NCBI GenBank assembly: GCA_905221605.1
Contig: CAJNDS010001591.1
Span: 585,540-649,539, forward strand
DNA length: 64,000 nt
DNA from: Symbiodinium natans
Lineage: Eukaryota > Sar > Dinophyceae > Suessiales > Symbiodiniaceae
Direction of reading: 5' to 3'
The translations under genes and the position numbers were made by a program. This document shows positions 19,841-30,028 of the stretch, in pieces; the first letter of the stretch is position 1, and every line of letters begins with the position of its first letter. A model generated the notes under the pieces. The model did no database searches. It saw only the letters and a list, made by a program, of their open reading frames with translations, and was not told where the DNA came from.

Positions 19841-20060
19841 TACGGGGGGAAACCGAAGGGGGACGAGAAACCGAACAGTCAACCCCAACAGAAGCCCTTG
19901 ATTTCCCTGGATCAACCACACAACAAACCCAAACCACAGGGCACTCACCTTTTACTACCAGGCACATGGCCCAGTCTTGAGCCAAAAAAGATTTCCGGGT
20001 TTATTAACCCTTTCAACTTCCAACACTAACTCTTTTTACAATACCAGTTGCAGCTCCGCA
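19841..20060 (-). repeat. 5' LTR of the element
   Basis: 220-bp long terminal repeat, upstream copy relative to the minus-strand ORFs. It should carry the promoter. On the minus strand it contains the 12-mer TTTTGGCTCAAG (19976-19987), the 3' end of the dinoflagellate spliced leader, followed 9 nt later by an ATG and then by AAAAG|GTGAGTG, a strong splice-donor match. It directly abuts a long TTTAGGG array on its outer side. Confidence 0.9.
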
Positions 20061-20240
20061 TAGGGTTTAGGGTTTAGGGTTTAGGGTTTAGGGTTTAGGG
20101 TTTAGGGTTTAGGGTTTAGGGTTTAGGGTTTAGGGTTTAGGGTTTAGGGTTTAGGGTTTAGGGTTTAGGGTTTAGGGTTTAGGGTTTAGGGTTTAGGGTT
20201 TAGGGTTTAGGGTTTAGGGTTTAGGGTTTAGGGTTTAGGG
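20061..20240. repeat. TTTAGGG array at the LTR element insertion site
   Basis: About 26 perfect units beginning at the outer edge of the 5' LTR. The short run 11380-11399 is the other side of the same original array. Confidence 0.95.
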
Positions 20241-20259
20241 TCTCAGGCCAGGCAGCCAG

Positions 20260-20319
20260 AGGCTCCCGACTTGCCAAGACAGTCAGCGCGTAGGTATGCA
20301 TGATGTCTAGAACCCAGTC
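20260..20319 (-). CDS. Channel A exon: S3 helix
   Basis: Encodes DWVLDIMHTYALTVLASRE, an S3-like helix with the W.xDI pattern. The acceptor is CCGAG|GACTGG; the donor is not certain. The LTR element inserted into the TTTAGGG array just downstream of this exon. Confidence 0.5.
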
Positions 20320-21017
20320 CTCGGAAGAACAGAGCGACTCACAGTCTGGCCCTTCCAGGGGTTTAGGGTTTAGGGTTTAGGGTTTGGGGTTTAGGGTTTA
20401 GGGTTTAGGGTTTAGGGTTTAGGGTTCAGGGTTTAGGGTTGAGGGTTGAGGGTTGAGGGTTTAGGGTTTGGGGTATTTCGGGTTTTTTAAATGCGGATTT
20501 TCCAGCGGCTTTTCAGGACCAAGGCTCAATTGTCACATTGGTGGCGTCGCAAAGGAACCAACCTTCAGCAACGGACCCCCTATACGCGAAACCCTACACT
20601 GTGCACCCGAAGCCGATCAAGTCATTCGGGCTTCGGATTTCGGGTCTAGGGTTTCGGGTTTAGGGTTTAGGGTTTTGTTTTTAGGGAAAGCATACACAAG
20701 AACTCCTGAGCGCATCCCTACTTCACTTCACGCCGAGCCTATAGGGCCTACCTTGTCATCCCACTCAGGCCCTCCTCCAGTGAGCAATGAACACGTGGGG
20801 GGGGGGGGGGGGGGGGGGGGTGGGGGGGTCCCCAAAATAAGGGTACTGTTTTTTGGTGGGTTCTTCGTTCTTGCATTCAGGATTTCAGTTGACTTTTTTG
20901 GCTTCTTGTTTTTGGTTCTTTATGTGGAGGGGTGGGGTGGGGGGGGGGGGGGAATATTCGGGTTACCCCATTTGGGGAAATACCACACCGATTAAGCATT
21001 GGAAACCTGCAGCCCGC

Positions 21018-21072
21018 CTCGCAGGTAATTCAAAGCGATCCGCTTGGAGTCCACGACTAAATTCCCACACTC
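21018..21072 (-). CDS. Channel A exon: S2-S3 linker
   Basis: Encodes ECGNLVVDSKRIALNYLR, the segment after S2 (..I...YL). The acceptor is TCCCAG|GAG and the donor CTGCGAG|GCGGG. Gene B has an intron at the same position. Confidence 0.65.
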
Positions 21073-21461
21073 CTGGGATAGGGCGGTCGGCAGGTCAGCA
21101 TGTTTTTCGCAGAACAAGTACCAGTAGTCATTCGACCTTTCTTCAGTCACTCTTCGGGTGCTGCATTCGCGGCCGTACATGGCCCAAGAGGCACTGGCCG
21201 TCCCTCGCCTGAACCCTGCCGACTCAACGCTCCACATCTCTATGCCGCCCGCAGCCAACAATGTAGCCACTTGCGCTTCAAGGGAGACACGCAAGGCGAT
21301 CACGAAGCCAAGTGTTCACAGTTTTTTCTCCCGGAGAAGGCCGAGGCGGTCGACGCTCAGGGTTCTGTCACAGATGTGCGAACTTCGCAGGACAGCATGG
21401 CTTCCCTAAACCCTAAACCCGAAACCCTAAACCCTAAACCCTTCAGATTCATGGGCCAAGC

Positions 21462-21513
21462 ATCATAGAAGCCAGTGCGAAATGAGACGAGGATGTCGGC
21501 GTTCCAGAACAAC
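21462..21513 (-). CDS. Channel A exon: S2 helix
   Basis: Encodes LFWNADILVSFRTGFYD, the S2 signature (FW..DI...F.TG). The acceptor is CCGAG|GTTG and the donor is TATGAT|GCTTGG (GC type). It joins in frame to the next exon as FYD-ECGNLVVD, parallel to gene B, where no intron interrupts at this place. Confidence 0.7.
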
Positions 21514-21837
21514 CTCGGGATGGTCATGCCACACACAAATTGGCTGGGTAAGGCCTTCCCAAAATACCAGGGCAAAGCAGCCCATATTATGTATAACGAT
21601 ATGAACTATAACAGTAATAAGAACCATACTCATAGTGATCTTACCCCTGTGTTCTGTTCTGCAGGCGGGGCTCTGGATCAGCCACTGCAGCAACTGCCTC
21701 GTGATCAAAATGACTCTCCCCCCCCTACCCCTCGTGATTTTCGGGTTTGGGGTAATTATGAGGCAACTCGCTCTCTTCACATGCATCCTTGCAAACGGCT
21801 CCATTCAGCTCTGGCGCAACACGATGGTTGGCTGAAG

Positions 21838-21885
21838 CTCAGGCAAGACGTGGAGTGGGATGAGGATCAGCTCAACAGCCAGCAC
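21838..21885 (-). CDS. Channel A exon: S1 helix
   Basis: Encodes VLAVELILIPLHVLPEL, an S1-like helix with the ELxxIPL pattern typical of these channels. The acceptor is TTTTTCAAG|GTGCTG, preceded on the minus strand by a (CT)n tract (21904-21946) that can act as the polypyrimidine tract. Confidence 0.5.
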
Positions 21886-21900
21886 CTTGAAAAATGAGGT

Positions 21901-21948
<48 letters not shown>

Positions 21949-22117
21949 GCTCCTCTCAGTGTCCTTCAGCCACACAGACAGGACCTGGAAATGACCTGTA
22001 TAGACCTGGCTGGATGCACATTCAGCTGTGAAGGATTGTACTGGCCAACCTGAGAGACTGCAAGCCTCCATACACTCCACTGTCAGAGGCCAGGGTTTAG
22101 GGTTTAGGGTTTAGGGT

Positions 22118-22149
<32 letters not shown>

Positions 22150-22330
22150 GGTTTAGGGTTGAGGGTTTAGGGTTTAGGGTTCAGGGTAGGGTTGGTAGCT
22201 TGGGGCTTTGGGTGATGGCTTTGCATCGTGGATGGTCGGCTTCCCTAAAAGGTGCTCATGGATCCCAGAATGAGAAAATGGAAAAGCCTTTGCCAATGCG
22301 GCCAGGATGCCAGGATGCTCAGGAGATCCT

Positions 22331-22490
22331 CAGCTACTATGTGCTTCAGAACCCACCCAAAACAATCAACGTTCTCTTCCTTATAAGGGCTGTATAGGGG
22401 TTATGATTCTTCTTCTTTTGTAGATTCTTTGTTTTACTTTCTCATTTTTTCTTGGGGGGGGGGGGGGGTATTCTTAAGCAAACAGTAGTC
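22331..22490. mobile_element. MITE family 4 copy
   Basis: Ends GTGCTTCAGAACCC and TATTCTTAAGCAAACAGTAG are imperfect inverted copies; the core has a run of G. Confidence 0.55.
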
Positions 22491-22581
22491 AGCTGCAAGG
22501 GCAAAGGAGAGAACCAACTGGCCAAGGCTCCCAGGCGGCACGAAACCTGCCTGCTGGCAAGACGAGAGTCCTGGCATCTTC

Positions 22582-22681
22582 CTAGTTGCTGAGTACCCTG
22601 GCCCAAACAAGGTTCACCTGTCACTTATGGTAGGATTGTATATACCTCAAAAAGGTGAAAGGCTATCTGCTCAGCTACAAG
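22582..22681. mobile_element. MITE family 6 copy
   Basis: Partner of 10378-10475, in the same orientation. Confidence 0.5.
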
Positions 22682-22899
22682 GTTTGTCGCTGAGCCCTAC
22701 ACGCTCAACCCTAAATAGCGACCCTTCGTCACACTTCGGGCGTGTCCCTTTCAGGTGCACCCCATTCCCGGTGCAGATGGCTATGTCCTCGTCCAGACAC
22801 CGCCAAAGACTCCCGTCGCTTGTTTGCGAGCCTTACTTTCGTTGCGGGCCTCTGCGTATCGGAAGATGGATTTCAAAAGCCACTGAAAAAAACCTAAAC

Positions 22900-23008
22900 T
22901 TGGGATATTCCCCCTTATACAAACAGTCCTTAGTAGGGATTTTTGTACCCCCCCCCCCTATCATAATCCCTATCAAGGATTGTTCGTCTAAGGGGGAACA
23001 TCCCAAAC
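22900..23008. mobile_element. MITE family 1 copy
   Basis: Inverted ends TTGGGATATTCCCCC / GGGGGAACATCCCAA; about 109 bp. Confidence 0.7.
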
Positions 23009-23073
23009 TTTAACCCTAAACCATCTGCCTGAGAGGTGATCTCTTCCCCAGGAGTGACAAAAGTAAAAAAAAG

Positions 23074-23200
23074 TCCTAGGGGATAGGATTAGGGGGACCC
23101 TTGGGGATATAGACCCTCTGAATAAGGTCCCTGTTTAAGAGAGCCAGAAGAGGGTTAAGAAGGGGTTCCCTTTTGAGGGTCCCCCTTATCCTACCTAGGA
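23074..23200. mobile_element. MITE family 2 copy (TCCTAGG...CCTAGGA ends)
   Basis: About 127 bp with inverted ends TCCTAGGGGATA / TATCCTACCTAGGA and arms GGGGGACCC / GGGTCCCCC around a conserved core (GACCCTCTGAATAAGGTCCC). Two further copies are at 46.1 and 48.6 kb. Confidence 0.7.
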
Positions 23201-24439
23201 CAGTCCAAGAGACCGCTGCGAGGGCGATATTCGTGTGAGTTGTCGCTGCTCCTGTCAGACAGGAGGTTTGGGGTTTGGGGTTTAGGGTTTAGGGTTTAGG
23301 GTTCAGGGTTTAGGGTTTAGGGTTTGAGGGGTAGGGTTTACGGTTTGCGGTTTTGGGGTTGAGGTAGGATTGTTCTTACCGGTATTCCCCAAAAGGACAC
23401 ACAATATATTACGCTCACCAAGACTTGGATAAGGATCTATATACATGCACAATCTATACACCATCACCACCAACTGCAATATGGGCAAGTCCCAAGTAGG
23501 GGTACCCCTAGATACTACACTCACTTACTATAGGCACCAAGAACTGGTAGCCCCCCTTTGTCGGAAAACCTCATCAGTCTGCGCGAGTTCGGGCAGTGTC
23601 GGCGTCATATGGGTAGTTCTCCAAGTCCCTGCTTGGGAGCCGCTTGTATAAGGTGCCGTACGAAAACAGGGACCACAAAAAGGAACCTAATTCAGAAGAA
23701 GACTACCCATATGGTCACTTCGCTGGATTATGGTTCCCTTTTCGGGGCAAGCTAAATAAGAGGGGCCGCCGTTTAAGAGCAACCCCAAAAAGAGGAATCT
23801 AATTTAGAAGAAAACTACCCATATGGCTGCTTCCCAAAATAGGGGTACCCCTTATAAAGGCCGGTGGCCTTACCCTTATGCCTTAATATAGCCCCTACCC
23901 TAATAAGAACGCCCCTACAAAACAGAAACCTTACTTAAAGAGACCACCAGCCAATAATGTTAACCTCATATTTATAAACCCCCCCTCAATGAAGGAATTT
24001 CCGGGCCAGGGCCGGATGATTTTTTCTATGGGCCCATTTGGGTAGGTCAGGGCTTGGGGCGGCTCAGGACAGCCTGACCGCCCCCCTTCAATAGGGGGGT
24101 CGGGGCGGAAACAAAAATCAATTGAGACGGGGGGCGGGGGGGGATTATTTTTAATTCAAGGTCAACATTACAAGGTACCCCCCCCCCCCCCAAAAAAAAA
24201 ACAAAAACAACAACAAAACATATAGACCCTGCCACACGTGCCATTCGATCTCCTCAGCCCCGTCGTCACTCGAAGCGCACAACAATTCTGGAACGGCACA
24301 GGCCCAGCCCCAGCCCCAGCCCCAGCCCCGGGCTTGCAAATCATACTGAGGGTTTAGGGTTTATATAGGGTTTAGGGTTTAGGGTTTAGGGTTTAGGGTT
24401 TAGGGTTTAGGGTTTAGGGTTTAGGGTTTAGGGTTTAGG

Positions 24440-24829
24440 GTGTCGGACTTGCAAGAGTTCATCTTTGTGGAAGATTTGGTTGACAAAGGGATCAACAAAG
24501 TGACCGCATGCAAAATTCTGCAATTGGTTGGTGATGTCCGATATCGTCCGGGAGGACCGGAAAAAGCAGTTCCTTCCGATGCATCTGTACGGGTACAACA
24601 ATCTTCTGGGAGCAAAGGAACTGGAAGAGCGGCGGTGCGAACCCTCACTCAGGTGCGTGAAGCTGAAGACTCCGGTGCAAAAACCATGCCGAGAGGCTCC
24701 TATCGGGAGCTTTTTGATAAGGTCAGGTACCGTGATGCTTGGACGCTTGCGCAGAGGTCTCCGCTGTGCGTACAGAAGCTGCAGTTGGTGGGAGTTGGAA
24801 TGCCGCCGGTGAACCCGCCAACAAAAAAT
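24440..24829 (+). pseudogene. Broken copy of element ORF2 (residues about 136-264)
   Basis: About 390 bp closely match the minus strand of 15650-16042. By eye I count about 17 base differences, of which about 12 are silent; the five replacements are E/D, N/S, G/D, K/R and K/Q. The left end joins a TTTAGGG array directly (AGGG then TGTCGG) and the right end stops after a run of A. No LTR or other part of the element is nearby. It is a fragment of a second, diverged element copy in the opposite orientation. Confidence 0.85.
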
Positions 24830-25693
24830 AGGGTAATTGTCTGTAGCTTTTGCCCGCGTCCTTGACGGCTGGCTGTTCGGTTGTCCTTGCGGTCGAAAAG
24901 CGCCGTCCACCTCGGAAACACATGGGGCGTTTCCGAAACCCTAAACCCCAAACCCTAAACCCTAAAACCTAAACCCTGAACCCTGCACCATGAACCGTTT
25001 GCTTGGGGCTCAGTTCAGAAGGATTAGTGTGTTTTGGGGCACGTAAACCTGGGGTTCCCCCATTTGGGGACATACCCACATGGCACCGACCTCCAAGGGG
25101 TTCCAACAACCAGGGGCACCCTAAGGCCCTAAGCACTAAGCCCTAAACCCTAAACCCTAAACCCTAAACCCTATGTTGAGCGGCACGTAGAGAAGGGGCA
25201 ACCCCTATTTCGGGAAATGGACCCACATGGTTCCTGAACCCAAACTTTTCGGACGTAGGAGCTGATGTTGGGCCCGCTTCCCTGAGGGTTTGGGGTTTAG
25301 GGTTTAGGGTCTTAAGGTTTGGGGTTCAGGGCCTTAGGGTTTAGGGTTTAGGGTTTAGGGTTCAGGGCCTTAGGGTTTAGGCCTTAGGGTTTAGGGTTTA
25401 GGGATAAGGCTAAGCAAAGCCAAGTTGCTGGATTCTCAGTCGGAAAGCCAAATCTTGATTTTTGCTCCTGAGGCCAGGTGGCACTCAAGAACATCTAAAC
25501 CTTAAACCCTAAACCCTGAACCCTAAACCCTAAACCCTCAACCCTAAACACCCTAAATCCTAAACCCTGCTTCAGGAAACTCATCAACCTTAAACCCCAT
25601 GCAAGCCAAAGATTCATATTCGGAATGCCATGAGCTCGGAGAAGCACGTTTCGCTCCTGTGTGGGCGTTATCATGGATTCCCTTACGATCCTC

Positions 25694-25809
25694 CCCCTCT
25701 ATACTACCCCCCCCCTAGGTTCCCCCCAGTATGAAGGCAATTAGGGATAATTAAGCCTACTTAAGGCAATTTAAGGGCGGAACCCGGGGGGGCGGGGGGT
25801 AGTATAGGG
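25694..25809. mobile_element. Inverted-repeat element with CTATACTACCCCCC ends
   Basis: CTATACTACCCCCCCCC at the left and GGCGGGGGGTAGTATAG at the right, about 116 bp. A single copy was seen. Confidence 0.55.
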
Positions 25810-26279
25810 AAACCGATGACATTAAGGTCTGCAAGGGTGATCGCACTGCTTAAAGTGAGAACTTGCTTGAGGCTGTACTGGGGCAGGTCTGGGGCCCTGC
25901 AAGAAATCCAGCTTTATGGCTTTAGAAGGATTACAGAAGGATTCAGGGAAATTTCTAAAAACAACACGCAACAACAAAACGCATACACACAAAAATATGT
26001 AAGTGCAACCCTACCCCTGTATAGTGGCGGCTGTTCCGTGACCCCGGCACGTGCGCCTGCTCGTCTAGAGCACCAATCGCCTCTCAGAATGCCGCGGGCG
26101 CACGCAAAACATCGACATCAAACACGACATCCAAACGATACCGACTGCGCTACGATGCAGGTCAAGGACTGCCCATCATGGGTAGCTTCCAAGAATGGGG
26201 CCCCTTTTTTGGGTACCCATCCTAAGGCGGCAGCCATTTTAAAAAGGGATCCCAAAAAGGCACCCTAACTTGGAGAACT

Positions 26280-26415
26280 ACCCCACGGAAAGCTGGCGAC
26301 TCGACCCGGAGCATCGCAACGCCTCCTGGAGCTGTTGCGCGCAGTCTCTGGCCAGGACCTGGAGACTGCAAGCTTTCTCAACGTCAGTTGGGGCACGCTT
26401 GGACGCTTTGCAAGC
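26280..26415 (+). CDS. Weak plus-strand exon candidate
   Basis: Open frame with QRLLELLRAVSGQDLETASF and LNVSWGTLGRFAS. It looks protein-like but is on the strand opposite to all firm genes, so it may be a false reading or a relic. Confidence 0.25.
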
Positions 26416-26647
26416 CCTAAACCCTAAACCCGAAACCCTAAACCCTAAACCCTAAACCCTAAAGCCCTAAGTCCGAAGCCCTAAACCCTAAACCCCAAGC
26501 CCTAAACCGCCTCCACAATACCCTGAGGTGCATCGCCGATTCCCTGAGGCACACATGCCCATGCAAAAGAAAAATCCGCGCTGCTTCCAGACCATCCTAT
26601 GGCTTAGACGAAGCTGCTTAGCGAGTCAGAGCTGCTTAGCGCGCAGC

Positions 26648-26750
26648 CTTGGGATGTTCCCCCTCACACTAACATCCCGTAGTTGGGATTGTAGTGCCCC
26701 CGACTATAATCGCGATTCAGGACTGTTAGTATAAGGGGGAACATCCCAAG
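26648..26750. mobile_element. MITE family 1 copy
   Basis: Inverted ends CTTGGGATGTTCCCCC / GGGGGAACATCCCAAG; about 103 bp. Confidence 0.7.
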
Positions 26751-27069
26751 ATGTATGAGATAAGGTCCTTGGGGGGGGGGGGGGTTCGGGGTGTGTAGGG
26801 TTTAGGCTGCGTCATAGTTCAGACTCACACTTGTACACACCCCAAAAAAATCTTTCCGGCCTCTTCCGGGCTTTCTCCCAAACTCGGCCGCCGAGACCTG
26901 GGACGCAAGATATCGTGTGCAGACATCTGCTTGCTGCTTCTGGCCTTGAGAAAAAACACCCCCCGCCTCACCAAGAAAGCTGCTCATACCCTGAACCCAT
27001 CTTTTCAGGAATATTTGCCCCTCCCCCCCCCCTCCCCTCCCCCGGCCGACCCTAAACTTCCCACAACAC

Positions 27070-27170
27070 TGAACCCCAAACCCTAAACCCTAAACCCTAA
27101 ACCCTAAACCCTAAACCCTAAACCCTAAACCCTAAACCCTAAACCCTAAACCCTAAACCCTAAACCCTAA
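27070..27170. repeat. CCCTAAA array
   Basis: About 14 perfect units. Confidence 0.95.
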
Positions 27171-27929
27171 CTCAGGCCAAGCTACGAAATGCTGGCTGCG
27201 TGCATGTTTTCAAGGGCCAGGCTAGGTGAGCCGGGGCCTGGTTTTCCCCAGGGAGCTGGCTGGTTTAGGGTTTAGGGTGTATGGCCTTTTTACCTTAGGG
27301 TTTAGGGTTTAGGGTTTAGGGTTTAGGCTTTAGGGTTTAGGGTTTAGGCTTTAGGCTTTAGTCTTTAGGCTTTAGGCCCAAACCCCAGCAGCCCTGAGCA
27401 GTCTTCGAACCCAAAAAGAACCCTAGAACCCTAAACCCTAAACGCTAAGAACCCTAAACCCTAAACCCTAAACCCTAAGAACCCTACGTTCCACAACAAC
27501 CCCATCGCCCCGTCGCCCGCCTAGGTGATGTTGGCGAGATGGCCGGAAATGCTGTCGAGCCCGGTGCTGGTCCCTGTCCAATACAGTCATAAGCTGGGCG
27601 GAACGGTGTGGGAATCAGGGGGCAACACATGACACCAGAGTGAAACATTCTCATGGGCTCTCGAATTTCGGGCTGCGTTTACAACCCGCCATTCCAACCC
27701 CAAACGCTAAACCCTAAATCCAGCCTGGAAGGCTAAGGCGATAGGAATCACCTCATGACGCGAGTCGCGCAAGGCTCCGGCTCTGGGTCGTAAAGTTGAG
27801 CTGTCAGGCTTCAGGTGGACTAAATTCAAGGGACGAAAGGAGGGACCCTTATAAGGGACCTAGGGATTATTTAGGGGATATTTTGGGGCGACTTATAGGT
27901 CTATAAGGGCTACATGGGGTGTGTGTATA

Positions 27930-27970
<41 letters not shown>

Positions 27971-29799
27971 TTCGCCTCGGCTTCCTGCCGAGAAGCGTCT
28001 GGAACAAGCAGACCCGGATCGGGCCTCCTTCCCCCTAACCCAACCCTTCCCCCCATACCAAATTTTTTGACGCCCACCCCCACCCCCCCCCCCCCCCCCC
28101 CCACCCCCCCCCACCCCCCTCCCCACCCCCCCCCCCCCCCCCCCCCCCCCCCACCCCAACCCCCCCCCCACCCCCCCCTCTCCCTTCCTCCCTTTTTTTT
28201 TGCAAACCCTCTTTCCTTTTCCTGTCCTGGGGCCGGCCCGGCTGCCGAGGCGGCGTGCGCAAGCGTTTACAATTACATAGGGGAATTCGATTAAGTGTCC
28301 CTTCTAGGGGTCCCTCCTTCAAAACGCTATTAGATGAACCCGAAAACGTTTTACGGTTCATATACCCTTGCTAGGGGTTTAGGGTTTAGGGTTTCGGGGG
28401 TTCTCGTTCATATACCCTTGTAAGGGCTTAGAGTAGAATCGAGTACATGACCCCAATGACGTTTCCGCACTTCCCGCGGAAAACCCGACCACGAGACACA
28501 TAATCAAACAACATCGAAGCCCAAAGCCCTGAACACTGCAACACACACACACACACATCGCATCTCCGACTCCGATCCTGCTTGCGTATGTATGTATGCC
28601 TGTGTACATGTATATGTCCCATGTCTATGCCACTATGTCTGTGTCATGTACATGTACATGCATATGTGTATGTATATGTAGGGCGGGGGGTGGTCCCAAA
28701 AAAGGGTTTGCTGTATTTGTTTAACAAAAGGTTTATCGCATTTTGTGGGGCAGAAAGGGGGGCGAAGGGGTCCCTTCTATGGGGAAATGCCCGTTTTCGT
28801 GGACATCCTGCCAAGCAGCACATACGCGAATCTCCACTCCGCAGCAAATTTCGGGCACCTGGTACTGGTCAGCATGGCGCGACATGCCACCACCCCAGAA
28901 ACGCGCCAGCAAAGCCAAACCCCCCGCAGAGGCGCAGAACCAGGAATCTAACCTAACCACAACTAAAAGCCCCGATGATATGGAGTCAAACCAAACCACA
29001 ACTCAAACCCCTAGGACTGCGTAGGACATGCAGCTTTGTCGGAGACGCAGTACCAGCGTTCGAGTATCTTCCGTGTCCGACCTGAATCATCCGACGCCAT
29101 TGACATCCGTGCAGTCAAGCTGGTCGCGAGTTCCGGCTCGCCCTGGCCAGCTCTATGTGATGCGCAACATGTTCTTGGGAATGTAGGGGCAATGTACGGG
29201 CAAAAAGCGCGGGGGGGGGGGGGGGGGGGGGTACAGGGTTCAGAGAGGCACCTTGCCAAAGTCGTGTCCATGACGGCCCAAGGCTCAGGAGCATGGGGTT
29301 TAGGGTTTAGGGTTTAGGGTTTAGGGTTTAGGGTTTAGGGTTTAGGGCTTAGGGTTTAGGGTTTAGGGCTAGGGAGCATGCAGCATGTCCCAGCCTGAAA
29401 CTTGCGAGTCAAGTCGTCCAGCTCCGCCTTGTGGCGCTCCTGAGTGCTTCAAAGCAGCTGCCGGATGAGCCCGAAACAATGAACCCTAAATCCTAAACCC
29501 TAAACCCTAAACCCTACACCCCAAACCCTAAACCCTTAAGCCTGAACCCTAACTCCTAAACCTTCAAAAACTGCTCCCGCCCTGCTTCTGCGAGGAGTGT
29601 GTGGAGGTCCCAGAAGGTCATGTCCTGCCGATACGAGCAGCATCAGCAAGCTTTGTGAATCCATGCAAAGAACCTGATCTCACATATTCTCTGCCATGTA
29701 TACATGATCATGATCAGATTTATACCTGTGTGTACTTAGACAAATACATATCTAGGAGAGGCTGTGCTACAGCCTCTCTTGATCTATATCTACATACCA

Positions 29800-29902
29800 T
29801 ATCAAAGAAGCAGTCCTCGGCCTTCCGGGGTTTCGCGCGCGAGGGCTCAGGAGCGTCACAGGCGATGATGGAGCTCTCATCGGAGTCGCTGCTTTCTGCC
29901 AT
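29800..29902 (-). CDS. Possible first exon, acidic N-terminus
   Basis: An ATG in good context (ACCATGG) opens MAESSDSDESSIIACDAPEP and SRAKPRKAEDCFF. A downstream segment at 29415-29460 (ERHKAELDDLTRKFQ, acceptor CACTCAG|GAG) could be its coiled-coil continuation. The family is unknown. Confidence 0.4.
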
Positions 29903-29945
29903 GGTTGCAGACAGACGACTCGAAGGCAGTCTACCAGGTAAGTAT

Positions 29946-30028
29946 CTTGTGATGTTCCGCCCTTTAACGAACTGTGCTTACTAGGGATGATCACAGGGGG
30001 CTTGCTAGTATAAGGGGGAACATCCCAG
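29946..30028. mobile_element. MITE family 1 copy, shortened
   Basis: Ends CTTGTGATGTTCC and GGGGGAACATCCCAG; the centre is shortened relative to the other copies. Confidence 0.55.

Larger units (their letters stand above)
11400..20060 (-). mobile_element. LTR retrotransposon-like element, non-autonomous, CCCH-finger coding
   Basis: Two 220-bp direct repeats (11400-11619 and 19841-20060) that I read as identical bound an 8.2-kb interior coding on the minus strand. On that strand the repeats begin TGCGGAGC and end CCCCGTA. The five bases outside each end are TAGGG (11395-11399, 20061-20065), a target duplication inside a TTTAGGG array, although its exact length is ambiguous in tandem repeats. 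A primer-binding site directly follows the 5' LTR and a purine tract directly precedes the 3' LTR. The interior holds two long ORFs (1089 and 1486 codons) and nothing resembling protease, integrase, reverse transcriptase or RNase H. Matching LTRs imply a recent insertion. It lies in an intron of channel gene A, between the S3 and S4 exons, in the same orientation as the gene. Replication would need a pol supplied in trans, probably by a Ty1/copia-like element; this is inferred from the primer type. Confidence 0.9.
594..21885 (-). other. Channel gene A: 6-TM cyclic-nucleotide-type cation channel (split gene, 3' end outside)
   Basis: Exon fragments in correct protein order on the minus strand: S1 (21.9 kb), S2 (21.5, 21.05), S3 (20.3), S4 (11.05, 10.9), S5 (10.65), pore (5.1), S6 (4.85), C-linker (4.4 to 1.0), then two exons heading into the cyclic-nucleotide fold (0.83, 0.65). 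The motifs LFWNADILVSFRTGFYD, LARFMKLNKHLGR and SLHWMFCQLGFGSTNIE belong to the HCN/CNG/EAG-like channel superfamily as expanded in dinoflagellates. Its introns host the LTR element and the PPR gene. The turret exon and the N-terminus were not found, so the gene may be incomplete or broken. Ion selectivity cannot be told: the filter reads GFGS rather than GYG. Gene B at 36-46 kb is a paralogue. Confidence 0.7.
24840..29280. other. Spacer without a firm gene
   Basis: Holds degenerate TTTAGGG/CCCTAAA runs, MITEs (25694-25809, 26648-26750), a possible 490-bp element bounded by inverted AGGAGGGACCC / GGTCCCTCCTT (27840-28315, with TA and poly-C tracts inside), CA repeats and one weak plus-strand exon candidate. 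Confidence 0.6.
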
